Shown here in pieces: positions 42,938 through 51,858 of a DNA stretch of 64,000 bases. The position numbers and the translations under genes were made by a program. Position 1 is the stretch's first letter, and every line of letters begins with the position of its first letter. This DNA is from Helicobacter monodelphidis (GTDB lineage: Bacteria > Campylobacterota > Campylobacteria > Campylobacterales > Helicobacteraceae): positions 62,001 to 126,000 of the forward strand of contig NZ_NHYN01000003.1 of the NCBI RefSeq assembly GCF_003288845.1, written 5' to 3'. The notes under the pieces were generated by a model. The model had not been told where the DNA came from. It worked only from the letters and a program-made list of their open reading frames with translations, and searched no databases.

Positions 42938-44611
42938 CTAAAATTCACGTCTTGGGTCAGACATTCCCTGTGTTTCCCCGTCTGGCATTAACATAATTGC
43001 GTTAACATCGCCCATATAAGGTTCAACAGAAAGCTTATGCCCCTTTGCTTTAAGTGCATTTACAACATCTTTAGGTGCGGTTTCTTTCTCTACACGAATT
43101 TCATCAGGTTGCCATTGGTGATGAAAACGAGGAGCAAAAACTGCTTCACTCACATTCATTCCATGATCAATTACATTCACAATCACTTGCAGAACAGTTG
43201 TAATAATGCGAGAACCACCCGGACTTCCTACCACCATAACAACCTTACCATCCTTTAAAACAAGAGTTGGTGTCATAGAACTAAGAGGACGTTTTTTGGG
43301 TTCAATCGCATTCGCATCACCACCCACTAAACCATAAATATTTGCAACACCAGGCTTAATGGAAAAATCGTCCATTTCGTTATTAAGTAAGAATCCAGCC
43401 TTATCTACCGCCACCGCAGAACCATAAGAGCCATTAATTGTATAAGTTACACTCACTGCATTCCCATCCTTGTCAACAACAGAATAATGCGTTGTATTTG
43501 GCTTCTCCAAAGAAATTTTACCCAAACCGGGTTTAATTTTTGTGCTTGAGGTCGCCTTTTTACCAATTTTTGCATAGATTTTTTTTGCGTATGCTTTGTC
43601 TATTAGCTTTTCTACAGGCACATTCACAAAATCAGGGTCACCCATATATTCAGAACGATCAGCATAAGCTTGTCGCATCGCCTCCGTCATCAAATGAATA
43701 GTATCAGAGCTACCAAAGCCCATTTTTTTCAAATTCGCATTTTCAAGTACATTCAATATTTGAATAACATGCACTCCGCCAGAACTAGGAGGAGGCATAG
43801 AAACAATATCATAACCTCTATATGTTCCTTTTACAGGCGTCCTCCAGGAAACTTTATATTGTGCCAAATCTTCTTTTGTGATAATTCCATGATTTTTCTT
43901 CATATCTGCTTCAATTAAATCTGCAATTTCACCTTTATAAAATGCATCGCTACCTTGCTTGGCAATAAGTTTAAGTGTTCTTGCCAAATCTTTTTGAACA
44001 AATAACTCACCATCTTTATAGGTTTCCCCATTACTCTTTAAAAAATATTTTTTACTTGATTCAAATTTTGCAAATTCATTTTTCATTTCTTTCATTGTCT
44101 GTTCTTGACGATAAGAAACAATAAACCCATCATTAGCAATATCAATACTAGGTGAGATTAAATCACCCAAATCCTTCGTACCATATTTTTCAAGCATAGC
44201 ACTCATTCCTGCCACTGTCCCTGGAACTCCCGCTGCAAGATAGCCAAAAACACTAGAATTTTCGATTGGATTTCCATTTTTATCCAAGTACATATCACGT
44301 GTTGCAGCTAAAGGAGCAGTTTCACGAAAATCTAAAGCAATACTTTCACCATTTGCAAGATGAATCAATGCAAATCCACCGCCACCAATGTTTCCTGCCG
44401 CAGGATGCACAACGGCCAACGCGTAACCAACAGCTACCGCCGCATCAATAGCGTTCCCACCATCATCAAGAACTTGTTGTCCAATTTTATCCGCTAACGG
44501 GTGACTTGACACAACCATTCCTTTTTTTGAATGACTGGGTTCTGGAGCAGCACTCCACAACATCGTCATTGCACTAAGGCAAATCACAAAAATTTTAATC
44601 ATATAATTCAC
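42938..44611 (-). CDS. ggt: gamma-glutamyltranspeptidase
   Basis: Periplasmic or secreted enzyme that hydrolyses glutathione and glutamine; in gastric and enterohepatic helicobacters it is a recognised host-interaction factor. It has 557 residues with a signal peptide (about 1-22). The autoprocessing and catalytic threonine is T373 in PNTTHYSVVD, which starts the small subunit. The lid and substrate motifs NNEMDDFS and MTPTLVLKDG, and SPGGSRIITT, are present. Length and motifs are complete, so it should be active. It is preceded by a 119-bp gap shared with the divergent small gene at 44731. Confidence 0.95.
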   Translation of the reverse strand: MNYMIKIFVICLSAMTMLWSAAPEPSHSKKGMVVSSHPLADKIGQQVLDDGGNAIDAAVAVGYALAVVHPAAGNIGGGGFALIHLANGESIALDFRETAPLAATRDMYLDKNGNPIENSSVFGYLAAGVPGTVAGMSAMLEKYGTKDLGDLISPSIDIANDGFIVSYRQEQTMKEMKNEFAKFESSKKYFLKSNGETYKDGELFVQKDLARTLKLIAKQGSDAFYKGEIADLIEADMKKNHGIITKEDLAQYKVSWRTPVKGTYRGYDIVSMPPPSSGGVHVIQILNVLENANLKKMGFGSSDTIHLMTEAMRQAYADRSEYMGDPDFVNVPVEKLIDKAYAKKIYAKIGKKATSSTKIKPGLGKISLEKPNTTHYSVVDKDGNAVSVTYTINGSYGSAVAVDKAGFLLNNEMDDFSIKPGVANIYGLVGGDANAIEPKKRPLSSMTPTLVLKDGKVVMVVGSPGGSRIITTVLQVIVNVIDHGMNVSEAVFAPRFHHQWQPDEIRVEKETAPKDVVNALKAKGHKLSVEPYMGDVNAIMLMPDGETQGMSDPRREF

Positions 44612-44677
44612 AACTACTCCTTAACATAATAAAACTACTTCTAATTATAGACATAATTTCCTTAAAGATTTTATCAT

Positions 44678-44695
44678 TTGGTATATTTTTTGCTT
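44678..44695 (+). promoter_or_regulatory. candidate sigma-54 promoter
   Basis: TTGGTATATTTTTTGCTT, with GG at 44680-44681 and GC at 44692-44693 exactly 10 bases apart, and a TTTGCTT -12 region as in flgE. It predicts a start near 44705, 26 bases before the ATG at 44731. The -24 element lacks the preferred C/A after GG. Confidence 0.6.
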
Positions 44696-44730
44696 TAAAG
44701 CATTCACAAACAATTAAAGGAGCTAAATCA

Positions 44731-45180
44731 ATGAGAGAGCATCATTATCAACAAGCCTCCGCACAAGAACATCAAGACGATATTCTGATTGATATTCAAC
44801 TTCAAGAAAAATCAAATAAATTACTTGACGATTGGAAAGAAAAAATGCAAAAAGCAGGTGCTGGGGACATTGCTGAAGAAATGGTAAACGAGGCACAACG
44901 ACAGGGCATTAAACCAATTAATATCGTTACCCCCTTTATTTTCAAGCAGGTCAAAGAGAGCTTACAAGAAGCACAAGGGTTATTAGAATCTTTTGCTGGA
45001 CATAAACAATTATTTACACAAAACTACTTTAATGGCACAAATCGAGAAGCAATTAAGAATGAAATTTTAGAGTATCTACACGATACACTCAAAAATTTCA
45101 AAAGCACAGGAAATCAGGAGCAAGACACGAATAAGAAAAAACTTTACAATGGTTTAATCAACGCTATACAAAAGACTTAA
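44731..45180 (+). CDS. hypothetical small helical protein under a sigma-54-like promoter
   Basis: A 149-residue, predicted cytoplasmic, mostly helical and hydrophilic protein. The N-terminal 35 residues are rich in Gln, His and Asp; VTPFIFKQVKESLQEAQGLL is the only more hydrophobic helix. I do not recognise a family. AAAGGAG precedes the ATG. It stands alone, with a sigma-54-like promoter 36 bp upstream, and converges on slt with a 2-bp gap. The promoter type makes a flagellar role plausible (a small chaperone or adaptor), but that rests on the promoter only. Confidence 0.75.
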   Translation: MREHHYQQASAQEHQDDILIDIQLQEKSNKLLDDWKEKMQKAGAGDIAEEMVNEAQRQGIKPINIVTPFIFKQVKESLQEAQGLLESFAGHKQLFTQNYFNGTNREAIKNEILEYLHDTLKNFKSTGNQEQDTNKKKLYNGLINAIQKT

Positions 45181-45182
45181 TT

Positions 45183-46919
45183 TTATCGCAATAACCTTTG
45201 CAAGGCTTCTTGTGTCGTGATATTTTTTCCTAGTAACCGCTGGTAAATAATATAGTTTGTCATCACTTTTTGCCCATAGTTTCGAGATTCCTCATAAGGC
45301 ACAAACTCCATACTCCACCAGGGGTCCAAAGGATTTTTCTTAGAAAAAATCGGTTGCTTTAATATTCTTCTTGCAAAACCAGAACCGCCATTGTATGCAT
45401 ACGCAATAAAAAGTGGCTCTTTGAATTCTTGCTCCAAATCCCTCAATAAAAATTCTGCGTATTTAATATTAATCGCTGGATCAAACATATCTGTGTAATA
45501 TCTTGTCTCATTCAACTTTTTTGCAATGGATTCTACATTAAAAGGCATAATTTGCATCATACCCAAAGCATAGGATATAGAAACAGAGGCAGGAATAAAA
45601 AAGCTCTCTTGCAAAGAAATAGCATACAACAAAGCTTGTTTATCTTGGCTATACCTCTCAAACAATTCCCGATACGGACGAATATAATAATGAATTCTAA
45701 ATTGATTTTCTCTCCTTAAAGCAAGGGCTAAATGTGGCTCTGTTTCTTTTGTTTGCAAAGTCGCTTTGATGCGTTTTAGGCTATCTTCCCCAGCACGAAT
45801 TCTCTCTTGCATATTCAGCCACTCAAAGGGGTCGGTAATATCCCATTGGGTATTCTTAACTTTAACATTTGGCGGTAAAATATCATATACGATACGAAAA
45901 GCAGGTGCTACATTCAGCTTTTCTGTCGCATACAGTGAGTAAATATTTGGATAACCGCTACGAGAAACTTTCTGCAAATACTCCACATTCTGTGTTATCA
46001 TATAAAACCAAAAATTAATTCTATCACGCATAATAGGGTCTTGAGATTTCTTTGCAGAACGTTCCAGATAAGTCAAAGCAGCTTGTTTTCTCTGATGCTT
46101 AAACGCATTCAAACCCAAGTAAAAAAGAGTAATCGCATCAGGTGCAGTGATATTATTAACCTCTGCAATACTTGCCTGTAACTTTGGATATTGTGGATTC
46201 ATTATAATCACTCTTAAAAGTCGCCAAAATTTTTTGCTTTTTTGGTTGGCAAGATGATTAATCTTATTGGCAGGGATTTTTGCTTCAAATTGCTTTAAAC
46301 GATAATCAAGCGGAACACCATCAAAAACAGATGCGAAAATTGCAGGGTCTGCATTTAATAAAGCCTGAATCGGATTTCTCGCAGCAAGAATACCCAATTG
46401 TTGTGAAAGCTCTGGATTCACTTTTTTAACCTTACGCGAAAGAGAAGCAAGCTCCCCTTTAGGGAGTGTTGCAGCATCTTTTAGAGTCAACGCATAACTA
46501 ATACATTTTGCATCTTGTCTTAAAAGATCTTTAAGTGTCATACGCTCACAAATCGTTTTACGTCCTAATGTTTGGTTGCTGCCCTTTTTATAATACAAGC
46601 CAAAAAGTTGTGTATTTTGGCGATGAACAAGCTTATGTGCCGCATCCGCATCCGCCTTAGAAATATCTTGCTTTAAAAATAACCAAATGTAAAAATCTCG
46701 CACGATTCCCTTGCGCTGATTACGTAAAAAATCAAGCGTGATTCTTTGTTTCTGTCTTAAGCGAGAATCTCTATGCTTTGAGTCCGCCAAAATTTGTTGT
46801 GGGACTGCATTGGAATTGAAAGAAGAAGTGTTTTTTTGTGGTGATGATAAGGGGTTACGCATAATCTCTTCTGCAAATAGAACAACGCAAAATATGCACA
46901 AAGAGACAAAAAATCTCAT
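45183..46919 (-). CDS. slt: soluble lytic murein transglycosylase
   Basis: Periplasmic enzyme that cleaves peptidoglycan to 1,6-anhydromuramyl products. It has 578 residues: signal peptide (about 1-16), a long alpha-superhelical region, and a C-terminal SLT domain with the catalytic Glu in YAISLQESFF, ALGMMQIMP, and IAYAYNGGSGFARR. Its ATG overlaps the yggT stop by 4 bp. Syntenic with the gltX2-yggT-slt run of H. pylori. Confidence 0.93.
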   Translation of the reverse strand: MRFFVSLCIFCVVLFAEEIMRNPLSSPQKNTSSFNSNAVPQQILADSKHRDSRLRQKQRITLDFLRNQRKGIVRDFYIWLFLKQDISKADADAAHKLVHRQNTQLFGLYYKKGSNQTLGRKTICERMTLKDLLRQDAKCISYALTLKDAATLPKGELASLSRKVKKVNPELSQQLGILAARNPIQALLNADPAIFASVFDGVPLDYRLKQFEAKIPANKINHLANQKSKKFWRLLRVIIMNPQYPKLQASIAEVNNITAPDAITLFYLGLNAFKHQRKQAALTYLERSAKKSQDPIMRDRINFWFYMITQNVEYLQKVSRSGYPNIYSLYATEKLNVAPAFRIVYDILPPNVKVKNTQWDITDPFEWLNMQERIRAGEDSLKRIKATLQTKETEPHLALALRRENQFRIHYYIRPYRELFERYSQDKQALLYAISLQESFFIPASVSISYALGMMQIMPFNVESIAKKLNETRYYTDMFDPAINIKYAEFLLRDLEQEFKEPLFIAYAYNGGSGFARRILKQPIFSKKNPLDPWWSMEFVPYEESRNYGQKVMTNYIIYQRLLGKNITTQEALQRLLR

Positions 46920-47200
46920 AAACTTCTTCCCATATATGTTATAAAAGTATTAATAAACTGTAAAGCAATAATAACAATTAGGGGTGCAATATCTAATCCA
47001 GCAAAATTTGTTGGTATTTTTGTGCGAATCCAATTATAGACAGGCTCTGTCAAGTTCCTTAGAATCTGCACAATTGGATTATAAGGATCAGGACGCACCC
47101 AACTTAACAATGCAGAAATAACAACAATCCAAGTATAGGTTGTAATCAAAATGCTGATTGTGCTAATCACAGCAACAATTAATGAATCAAAAACAATCAT
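46916..47200 (-). CDS. YggT family membrane protein
   Basis: A 94-residue inner-membrane protein with two helices (VISTISILITTYTWIVVISAL and a C-terminal one) and the YggT motif SWVRPDPYNPIVQILRNLTEP, split here as SWVRPDPYNP and ILRNLTEPVY. The family is linked to osmotic response or cell shape in some bacteria; the exact function is unclear. It overlaps gltX and slt by 4 bp each, so the three genes are translationally coupled. Confidence 0.88.
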   Translation of the reverse strand: MIVFDSLIVAVISTISILITTYTWIVVISALLSWVRPDPYNPIVQILRNLTEPVYNWIRTKIPTNFAGLDIAPLIVIIALQFINTFITYMGRSL

Positions 47201-48525
47201 TTTTCATCCTCAATTTGTACAATGTCTTTCAAAAACCCCCATATCAAAGGGTATAAATCACTCAATTCCGGTCCATTCAAATCATTTGTAAGCAAAATTC
47301 TCAATGGCTTAAAAAAACGTTTCCCTTTAAGATGCGTACGATTCATCGCCTCTGCTTTAAAACTCTCAAAATCCGCCAAACAAAGATGCTTTTCTTCAAT
47401 AATTGATTTTAAGGCAGAATAAAGCAATCTTGCATCATCTCTGAATTCTTCCCATTCGGGCTTATCTAGTTGCTTTTTGCTAAAAATTTTCCGAATATGG
47501 TCACGCAATTCATTCAAAGTGCTACTTTCTTGTAAATAAAATTTTGCTAACTCGCCAACACCCGCATCTTTGCAATCTAGCATTAACGCTAAATCTTGAT
47601 TGCTAATTCTTTTAAAATGCTCACGATTCAAAAATCTTAATCGCTTAATGTCAAATTTTGCAGGGGCTTTGGCAATATTTTTAATCTCAAACCAAGTGAT
47701 AGCCTCCTGCAATGTAAAAACCTCTGTAGGAGGATTATTTCCCATCGCAATCAAATAATTTGCAATAGCTTGAGGCAAAAACCCTTCTTCTAAAAGCCAA
47801 GAAACGCTAGAACTTTTCTCGCGTTTGCTCATTTTCTTACCCTCTTCGTTCAAGATAATAGGTAAATGTGCAAAAGTGATTTGTTTAGGATAATCCAGTG
47901 CTTTATGGATAAGAATTTGCTTAGGCGTATTTGTTGTGTGGTCCTCTCCGCGTACAATAAAACTCACATCATAAAGCATATCATCAACTGCACAAGCAAA
48001 ATTATAAGTCGGCATTCCGTCCGGACGTAAAATCACAAAACTTTCAATTTCTTGTTGCTCAAACCGCAATTCACCCTTAACCTCATCAGAAAAACAAATC
48101 GCTTCATTTGCACCTCTTAAGCGCAATACTGGTTGTTGATTAGCATCTTTTTGCAAATCTGCCCATGAATCATCATAACGAAAAGCCTTTTTTTGCTTTT
48201 GTGCCTCTTCGCGTTTAGAATTTAAAAATTCTGTCGTGCAATAACAATGAAAAGCCTTACCTGTCTGCAAAAGATGATGGGCAATTTGGTGATGATAATT
48301 CAAATTTGCACTTTGATAAACAAGTTTATCCCATAATAAACCAAATAGAGTCAGAATCTGCAAAATTTCTCTATCTGCGTCTTTAATATTTCTTTCTTTG
48401 TCTGTATCTTCAATTCTAATCAAAAATTCTTCATTGCGTTGTTTGGCAATAATATAATTAAAAATTGCTGCCCTTAGGTTTCCAATATGCATATCCCCCG
48501 TAGGGCTTGGAGCAAAACGAAGCAT
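47197..48525 (-). CDS. gltX: glutamyl-tRNA synthetase (GltX2-type)
   Basis: Class I synthetase of 442 residues with HIGN at 13-16 (HIGH motif) and KMSKR at 231-235. Sequence features such as MLRFAPSPTGDMHIGNLRAA and the location before yggT-slt match the H. pylori GluRS2 (HP0643), which mischarges tRNA-Gln with glutamate for the GatCAB amidotransferase. The assignment to the tRNA-Gln-specific paralogue is based on recalled synteny and similarity, and should be checked against the second gltX expected elsewhere in the genome. Confidence 0.9.
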   Translation of the reverse strand: MLRFAPSPTGDMHIGNLRAAIFNYIIAKQRNEEFLIRIEDTDKERNIKDADREILQILTLFGLLWDKLVYQSANLNYHHQIAHHLLQTGKAFHCYCTTEFLNSKREEAQKQKKAFRYDDSWADLQKDANQQPVLRLRGANEAICFSDEVKGELRFEQQEIESFVILRPDGMPTYNFACAVDDMLYDVSFIVRGEDHTTNTPKQILIHKALDYPKQITFAHLPIILNEEGKKMSKREKSSSVSWLLEEGFLPQAIANYLIAMGNNPPTEVFTLQEAITWFEIKNIAKAPAKFDIKRLRFLNREHFKRISNQDLALMLDCKDAGVGELAKFYLQESSTLNELRDHIRKIFSKKQLDKPEWEEFRDDARLLYSALKSIIEEKHLCLADFESFKAEAMNRTHLKGKRFFKPLRILLTNDLNGPELSDLYPLIWGFLKDIVQIEDEK

Positions 48526-48636
48526 ATTTTTCCTTTCAAAATTAAAATAATTAAAATTGTAACGCTTATTCGCCTAAACTTTAATGAAATAACTTTTTTA
48601 ATAAGTAGATAATTTTGCAGACAAAAATAGATGCCC

Positions 48637-48664
48637 CATTCTATAAAAGACCATTTATAGAATG
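48637..48664 (-). terminator. hairpin after dcuA
   Basis: CATTCTATAAA (48637-48647) pairs perfectly with TTTATAGAATG (48654-48664), loop 6 nt. On the minus strand it lies 13 bp after the dcuA stop; a T-rich run follows at a short distance. Confidence 0.55.
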
Positions 48665-48677
48665 AAACAATCAAAAA

Positions 48678-50399
48678 TTATGCCAAGAAAGGCACGATAA
48701 CAAATCCTAACGCAACTGTAATTGCAATTGCTAAAACACCCGGCACAATAAATGCATGATTAAAGATATATTTCCCGATTCTTGTGCTTCCTGTATCATC
48801 CATTTGCACTGCACCCAAAAGGGTAGGATAAGTTGGCAACACAAATAACGCAGAAACAGCCGCAAAAGACGCAACTAGAATGTAAGAATCTCCAGGATTT
48901 AACGCAGTAATCCCCAAGGCACCAATCACTGTTGGCATAATTGCTTTTGCAGTTGCCGCTTGTGAATATAAAAGCATACTTGCAAAAAATAATGCAACAG
49001 CCAACAGCCACGGATACTGTTGCACCATTTTTCCAGCAAGAAGACCAATTTCTTTTTCATGTGCCCCAACAAAAGTATTTCCAAGCCATGCTACACCAAG
49101 AACACATACACAAGCTGTCATCCCTGCCTTAAATGTCCCTGTATCAAGTAGTTTTGTTGTATCCACTTTACAAAAAATTACAATCAAAGTCGCAATAGCA
49201 AGCATAAAACTCATAATTGCCCCATCTCTAGGTAAGCGCACAGGATCAATATAGCTTTTTACAATTGCAAAAAGGCTTCCTATAATGCCATCTTTTTGCA
49301 CATAATCCGTAAGAAACTGATTAGAATTCGTAATCAGATAATCTAAAGAAGTTTCCATCACCTTACTGGCTTCAGCATTCTCTGAAAGTATTGGTAGCAA
49401 GTTTGCTTTTGTTTCCTTTAAAACATCTTGATAAGCATCAATCTGTGAGGAATCATTTTTGAAATCTGCCGCATAAAACTTTTGCTTTGCAGAAGCAATT
49501 TGTGTGTCCACAGCCTTCACAATCTCAATCCCTTGTTCATTGCCTAATGGAACTTTATCTAAAATCTTAAGACGTGCTGATTCTAATTCTTTATCCATAT
49601 ACACCGGCACAAAATCATTCACAAAATTCAGCATAGGAATTCTAACTACATTAGAAATGCTTGTTGCATAAAATACAACCAATACGACACCGGCTAAGAA
49701 AATCATCACAGAAGTTTTTGCACTTTTAGGTAGAGAAACTTGGTGAATTCCACCTTCAACTTGTCGAATTAAACCAGCCTTTAAACGTTCTTGATACACC
49801 GGATCGCTAGAAAGATCTAAATTGGAAAACTTACTCACAATAAAAGCAGTAATCATACAACCACAATAAGTCGTAATTGCCCACACAAGAAGTAACATCG
49901 GATAACTCCATCCATACTTTTCCAACTCTCCAGACATCCACACAACTGCTGCACTCACAGGACTTGCAGTAATCGCAATTTGGCTTGAAACAACTGCAAT
50001 AGAAAGCGGGACAGAGGGCTTAATGTTTTGCTCTTTAGCTACCTCAACAATAACAGGAATCATAGAAAACGCCGTATGTCCAGTTCCAGCAAGAAAAGTT
50101 AGCAGATAAGTTACTGTCGGTGCAAGATAGTTAATTTGCTTAGGATTCTTTCGCAAAACCTTTTCTGCAACCTGAACCATATAATCTAACCCACCAGCTA
50201 CTTGCATTGCCGTAATTGCTGCAATTACGGACATAATAATCAAGATAACATCCCAAGGGATTGCACCAGGCTTTAACCCCAGCCCCAAAGAAAGCAAAAT
50301 TACGCCAATTCCACCAGCATAGCCAATCGCCATACCTCCCAAGCGGACACCCAAAAAAATTGCTCCAAACAGAACAATAAGTTCTAACGCTAACTCCAT
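48678..50399 (-). CDS. dcuA: DcuA/DcuB family C4-dicarboxylate transporter with inserted domain
   Basis: Inner-membrane carrier for fumarate, succinate, aspartate and malate exchange, important for fumarate respiration and aspartate uptake. The family pattern is clear: GGIGVILLSLGLGLKPG, FLAGTGHTAFSMIPVI, ITASPVSAAVVW, and the C-terminal LPTYPTLLGAVQMDDTGSTRIGKY (given in pieces). Standard DcuA is about 440 residues; this one is 573. The excess is a hydrophilic helical insertion at about 262-385, between two hydrophobic segments. A -10-like TAGTAT sits about 50 bp upstream on the minus strand. Confidence 0.9.
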   Translation of the reverse strand: MELALELIVLFGAIFLGVRLGGMAIGYAGGIGVILLSLGLGLKPGAIPWDVILIIMSVIAAITAMQVAGGLDYMVQVAEKVLRKNPKQINYLAPTVTYLLTFLAGTGHTAFSMIPVIVEVAKEQNIKPSVPLSIAVVSSQIAITASPVSAAVVWMSGELEKYGWSYPMLLLVWAITTYCGCMITAFIVSKFSNLDLSSDPVYQERLKAGLIRQVEGGIHQVSLPKSAKTSVMIFLAGVVLVVFYATSISNVVRIPMLNFVNDFVPVYMDKELESARLKILDKVPLGNEQGIEIVKAVDTQIASAKQKFYAADFKNDSSQIDAYQDVLKETKANLLPILSENAEASKVMETSLDYLITNSNQFLTDYVQKDGIIGSLFAIVKSYIDPVRLPRDGAIMSFMLAIATLIVIFCKVDTTKLLDTGTFKAGMTACVCVLGVAWLGNTFVGAHEKEIGLLAGKMVQQYPWLLAVALFFASMLLYSQAATAKAIMPTVIGALGITALNPGDSYILVASFAAVSALFVLPTYPTLLGAVQMDDTGSTRIGKYIFNHAFIVPGVLAIAITVALGFVIVPFLA

Positions 50400-50834
50400 C
50401 CTTCTTCCTTGTTGTTTTTAAGATACCTTAAAATAAAGGGTGAAAATATACTAGCAGAAAAAAACTAAAATTTAAAGAAAACTAGCCCTACCCATCGCGG
50501 ACAATTCATTGATTCTTAAAATAACATTTTGTGTAGCTACACAGCCATTACGCACCAGAAAAATATTCTTTAGGCAATTAATTTAGCAAAAGATATGAGT
50601 CTACTAAGTTCTTTACGATCAGACTCAAACTTGCATCTTATCAAATTAGAACCTTTATTGAGTACACTTAATCCAAAATTTCAAATAGTATGCCTTCTGT
50701 TAGCTAAAATTTTATATTTTTGTTCTAAAAATGATTTTTGTGCTAGAATCAACGGCGATAAAATGCTAGATAACACAAAGAATCTTTTTATTTTATTCAT
50801 TAAGCAAACTAAAAATCTAAACAGCAAGGCAACG
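50400..50834. other. intergenic region between dcuA and mnmH
   Basis: About 435 bp. The left end carries the dcuA promoter (minus). On the plus strand TGTGCTAGAATC near 50738-50750 is a good extended -10 box and would direct a transcript towards the 3' end of mnmH, through a possible 29-codon frame starting at the ATG at 50762. A longer plus-strand frame from 50595 exists but has no family likeness. I cannot assign a gene here. Confidence 0.4.
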
Positions 50835-51857
50835 CTATCCTCTTTGCTCTAACTCTCTAAGGATTCCTTTCCTAACCCGGTTTAATTTTTGCAAAGTTGT
50901 TTGTATGTCTGTATGCTTGATTTTAAGATGAAAATCACTCGGCTTATAAACTTTATCATAATATTCTAGCAATAAGATCCTTGCACAAGATTCCAAGTCC
51001 CCTCGCTTAAAAGCTTCATAACAAGCATTCCACGCATTTTTAGACATATAGGTTTGAATTTTGGACATAGCTTTTGAGAAGAATTCAAGATTCATCACTC
51101 CATATTCTTGAACGATGCGTTTAACCCTATCTTCTAACGGCGATTCAATATAAATCTTGAATCCGCATTGATACGCTTCCACAAGGGGAGTGGGTAAAAT
51201 AATTGTACCAAGTTTTTTGCTTTCACATTCAATCAGGGCAATTTTTTCATTTGTCCTTTCCTGTCTATGTAGCTCCTCAAAAAGTGAATTTTGAAACATT
51301 TTTGTGGAGGGTTGTGTTCCCTTAATACCCCCAAAGCTAGAACCCAAATGATACGCCAACTCTTCAAGGTGGATGCCATATTCACAAGTAGCAATAATTT
51401 CGCTCTTTCCGCTACCTGTGGGACCACAGAGGGTAATAAAAGAAAGGTTTGGTGGGGAATTCAAAGCAGTACAAACCTTTTGGCGATAGCTTTTATACCC
51501 ACCCCTCAAGCGGTAGATTCTGTATCCAATTTCACTCAAAATCACACTTAAAGAGTTACTTCTCTGCCCACCCTTTGCACAATAAAGTATCACTTTTTTA
51601 GAAGGGTGGATATGGTCTGAGATAGTTTTTAAAAGCTTTGAAATATTTTCACAAACATAAGAAGCCCCCAAAATACGGGCAGAGAATGGGTCTTTTTTGT
51701 ATTGCGTACCAACAATACACCTTTGTTCATCACTTAAAACCGCAAGATTAATTGCCTTTGGAATATGAGAATAAGCAAATTCTGAAGGTGAACGCACATC
51801 AAGGATGCAATCAAATTCAAGACTTGAATATTCAGCAATATCGATATTTTGAATCAT
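50835..51857 (-). CDS. mnmH: tRNA 2-selenouridine synthase (SelU/MnmH)
   Basis: Replaces sulfur by selenium (via geranylated 2-thiouridine) at U34 of tRNA-Lys, -Glu and -Gln. It has 340 residues: an N-terminal rhodanese domain with catalytic Cys93 in YCAKGGQRS and the C-terminal P-loop domain with GPTGSGKS (145-152). Both halves are intact. It implies a selenophosphate synthetase elsewhere in the genome. It lies 1 bp after the pyrC stop; likely the same transcript. The tRNA-Lys(TTT) and tRNA-Glu(TTC) targets are encoded in this window. Confidence 0.9.
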   Translation of the reverse strand: MIQNIDIAEYSSLEFDCILDVRSPSEFAYSHIPKAINLAVLSDEQRCIVGTQYKKDPFSARILGASYVCENISKLLKTISDHIHPSKKVILYCAKGGQRSNSLSVILSEIGYRIYRLRGGYKSYRQKVCTALNSPPNLSFITLCGPTGSGKSEIIATCEYGIHLEELAYHLGSSFGGIKGTQPSTKMFQNSLFEELHRQERTNEKIALIECESKKLGTIILPTPLVEAYQCGFKIYIESPLEDRVKRIVQEYGVMNLEFFSKAMSKIQTYMSKNAWNACYEAFKRGDLESCARILLLEYYDKVYKPSDFHLKIKHTDIQTTLQKLNRVRKGILRELEQRG

Positions 51858-51858
51858 A

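Noticed and set aside
50595-50852. 85-codon plus-strand frame in the dcuA-mnmH gap
   Set aside because: No ribosome binding site, no family likeness, skewed composition (Leu, Ser, Lys, Asn) typical of non-coding AT-rich DNA, and it overlaps the end of mnmH on the other strand.
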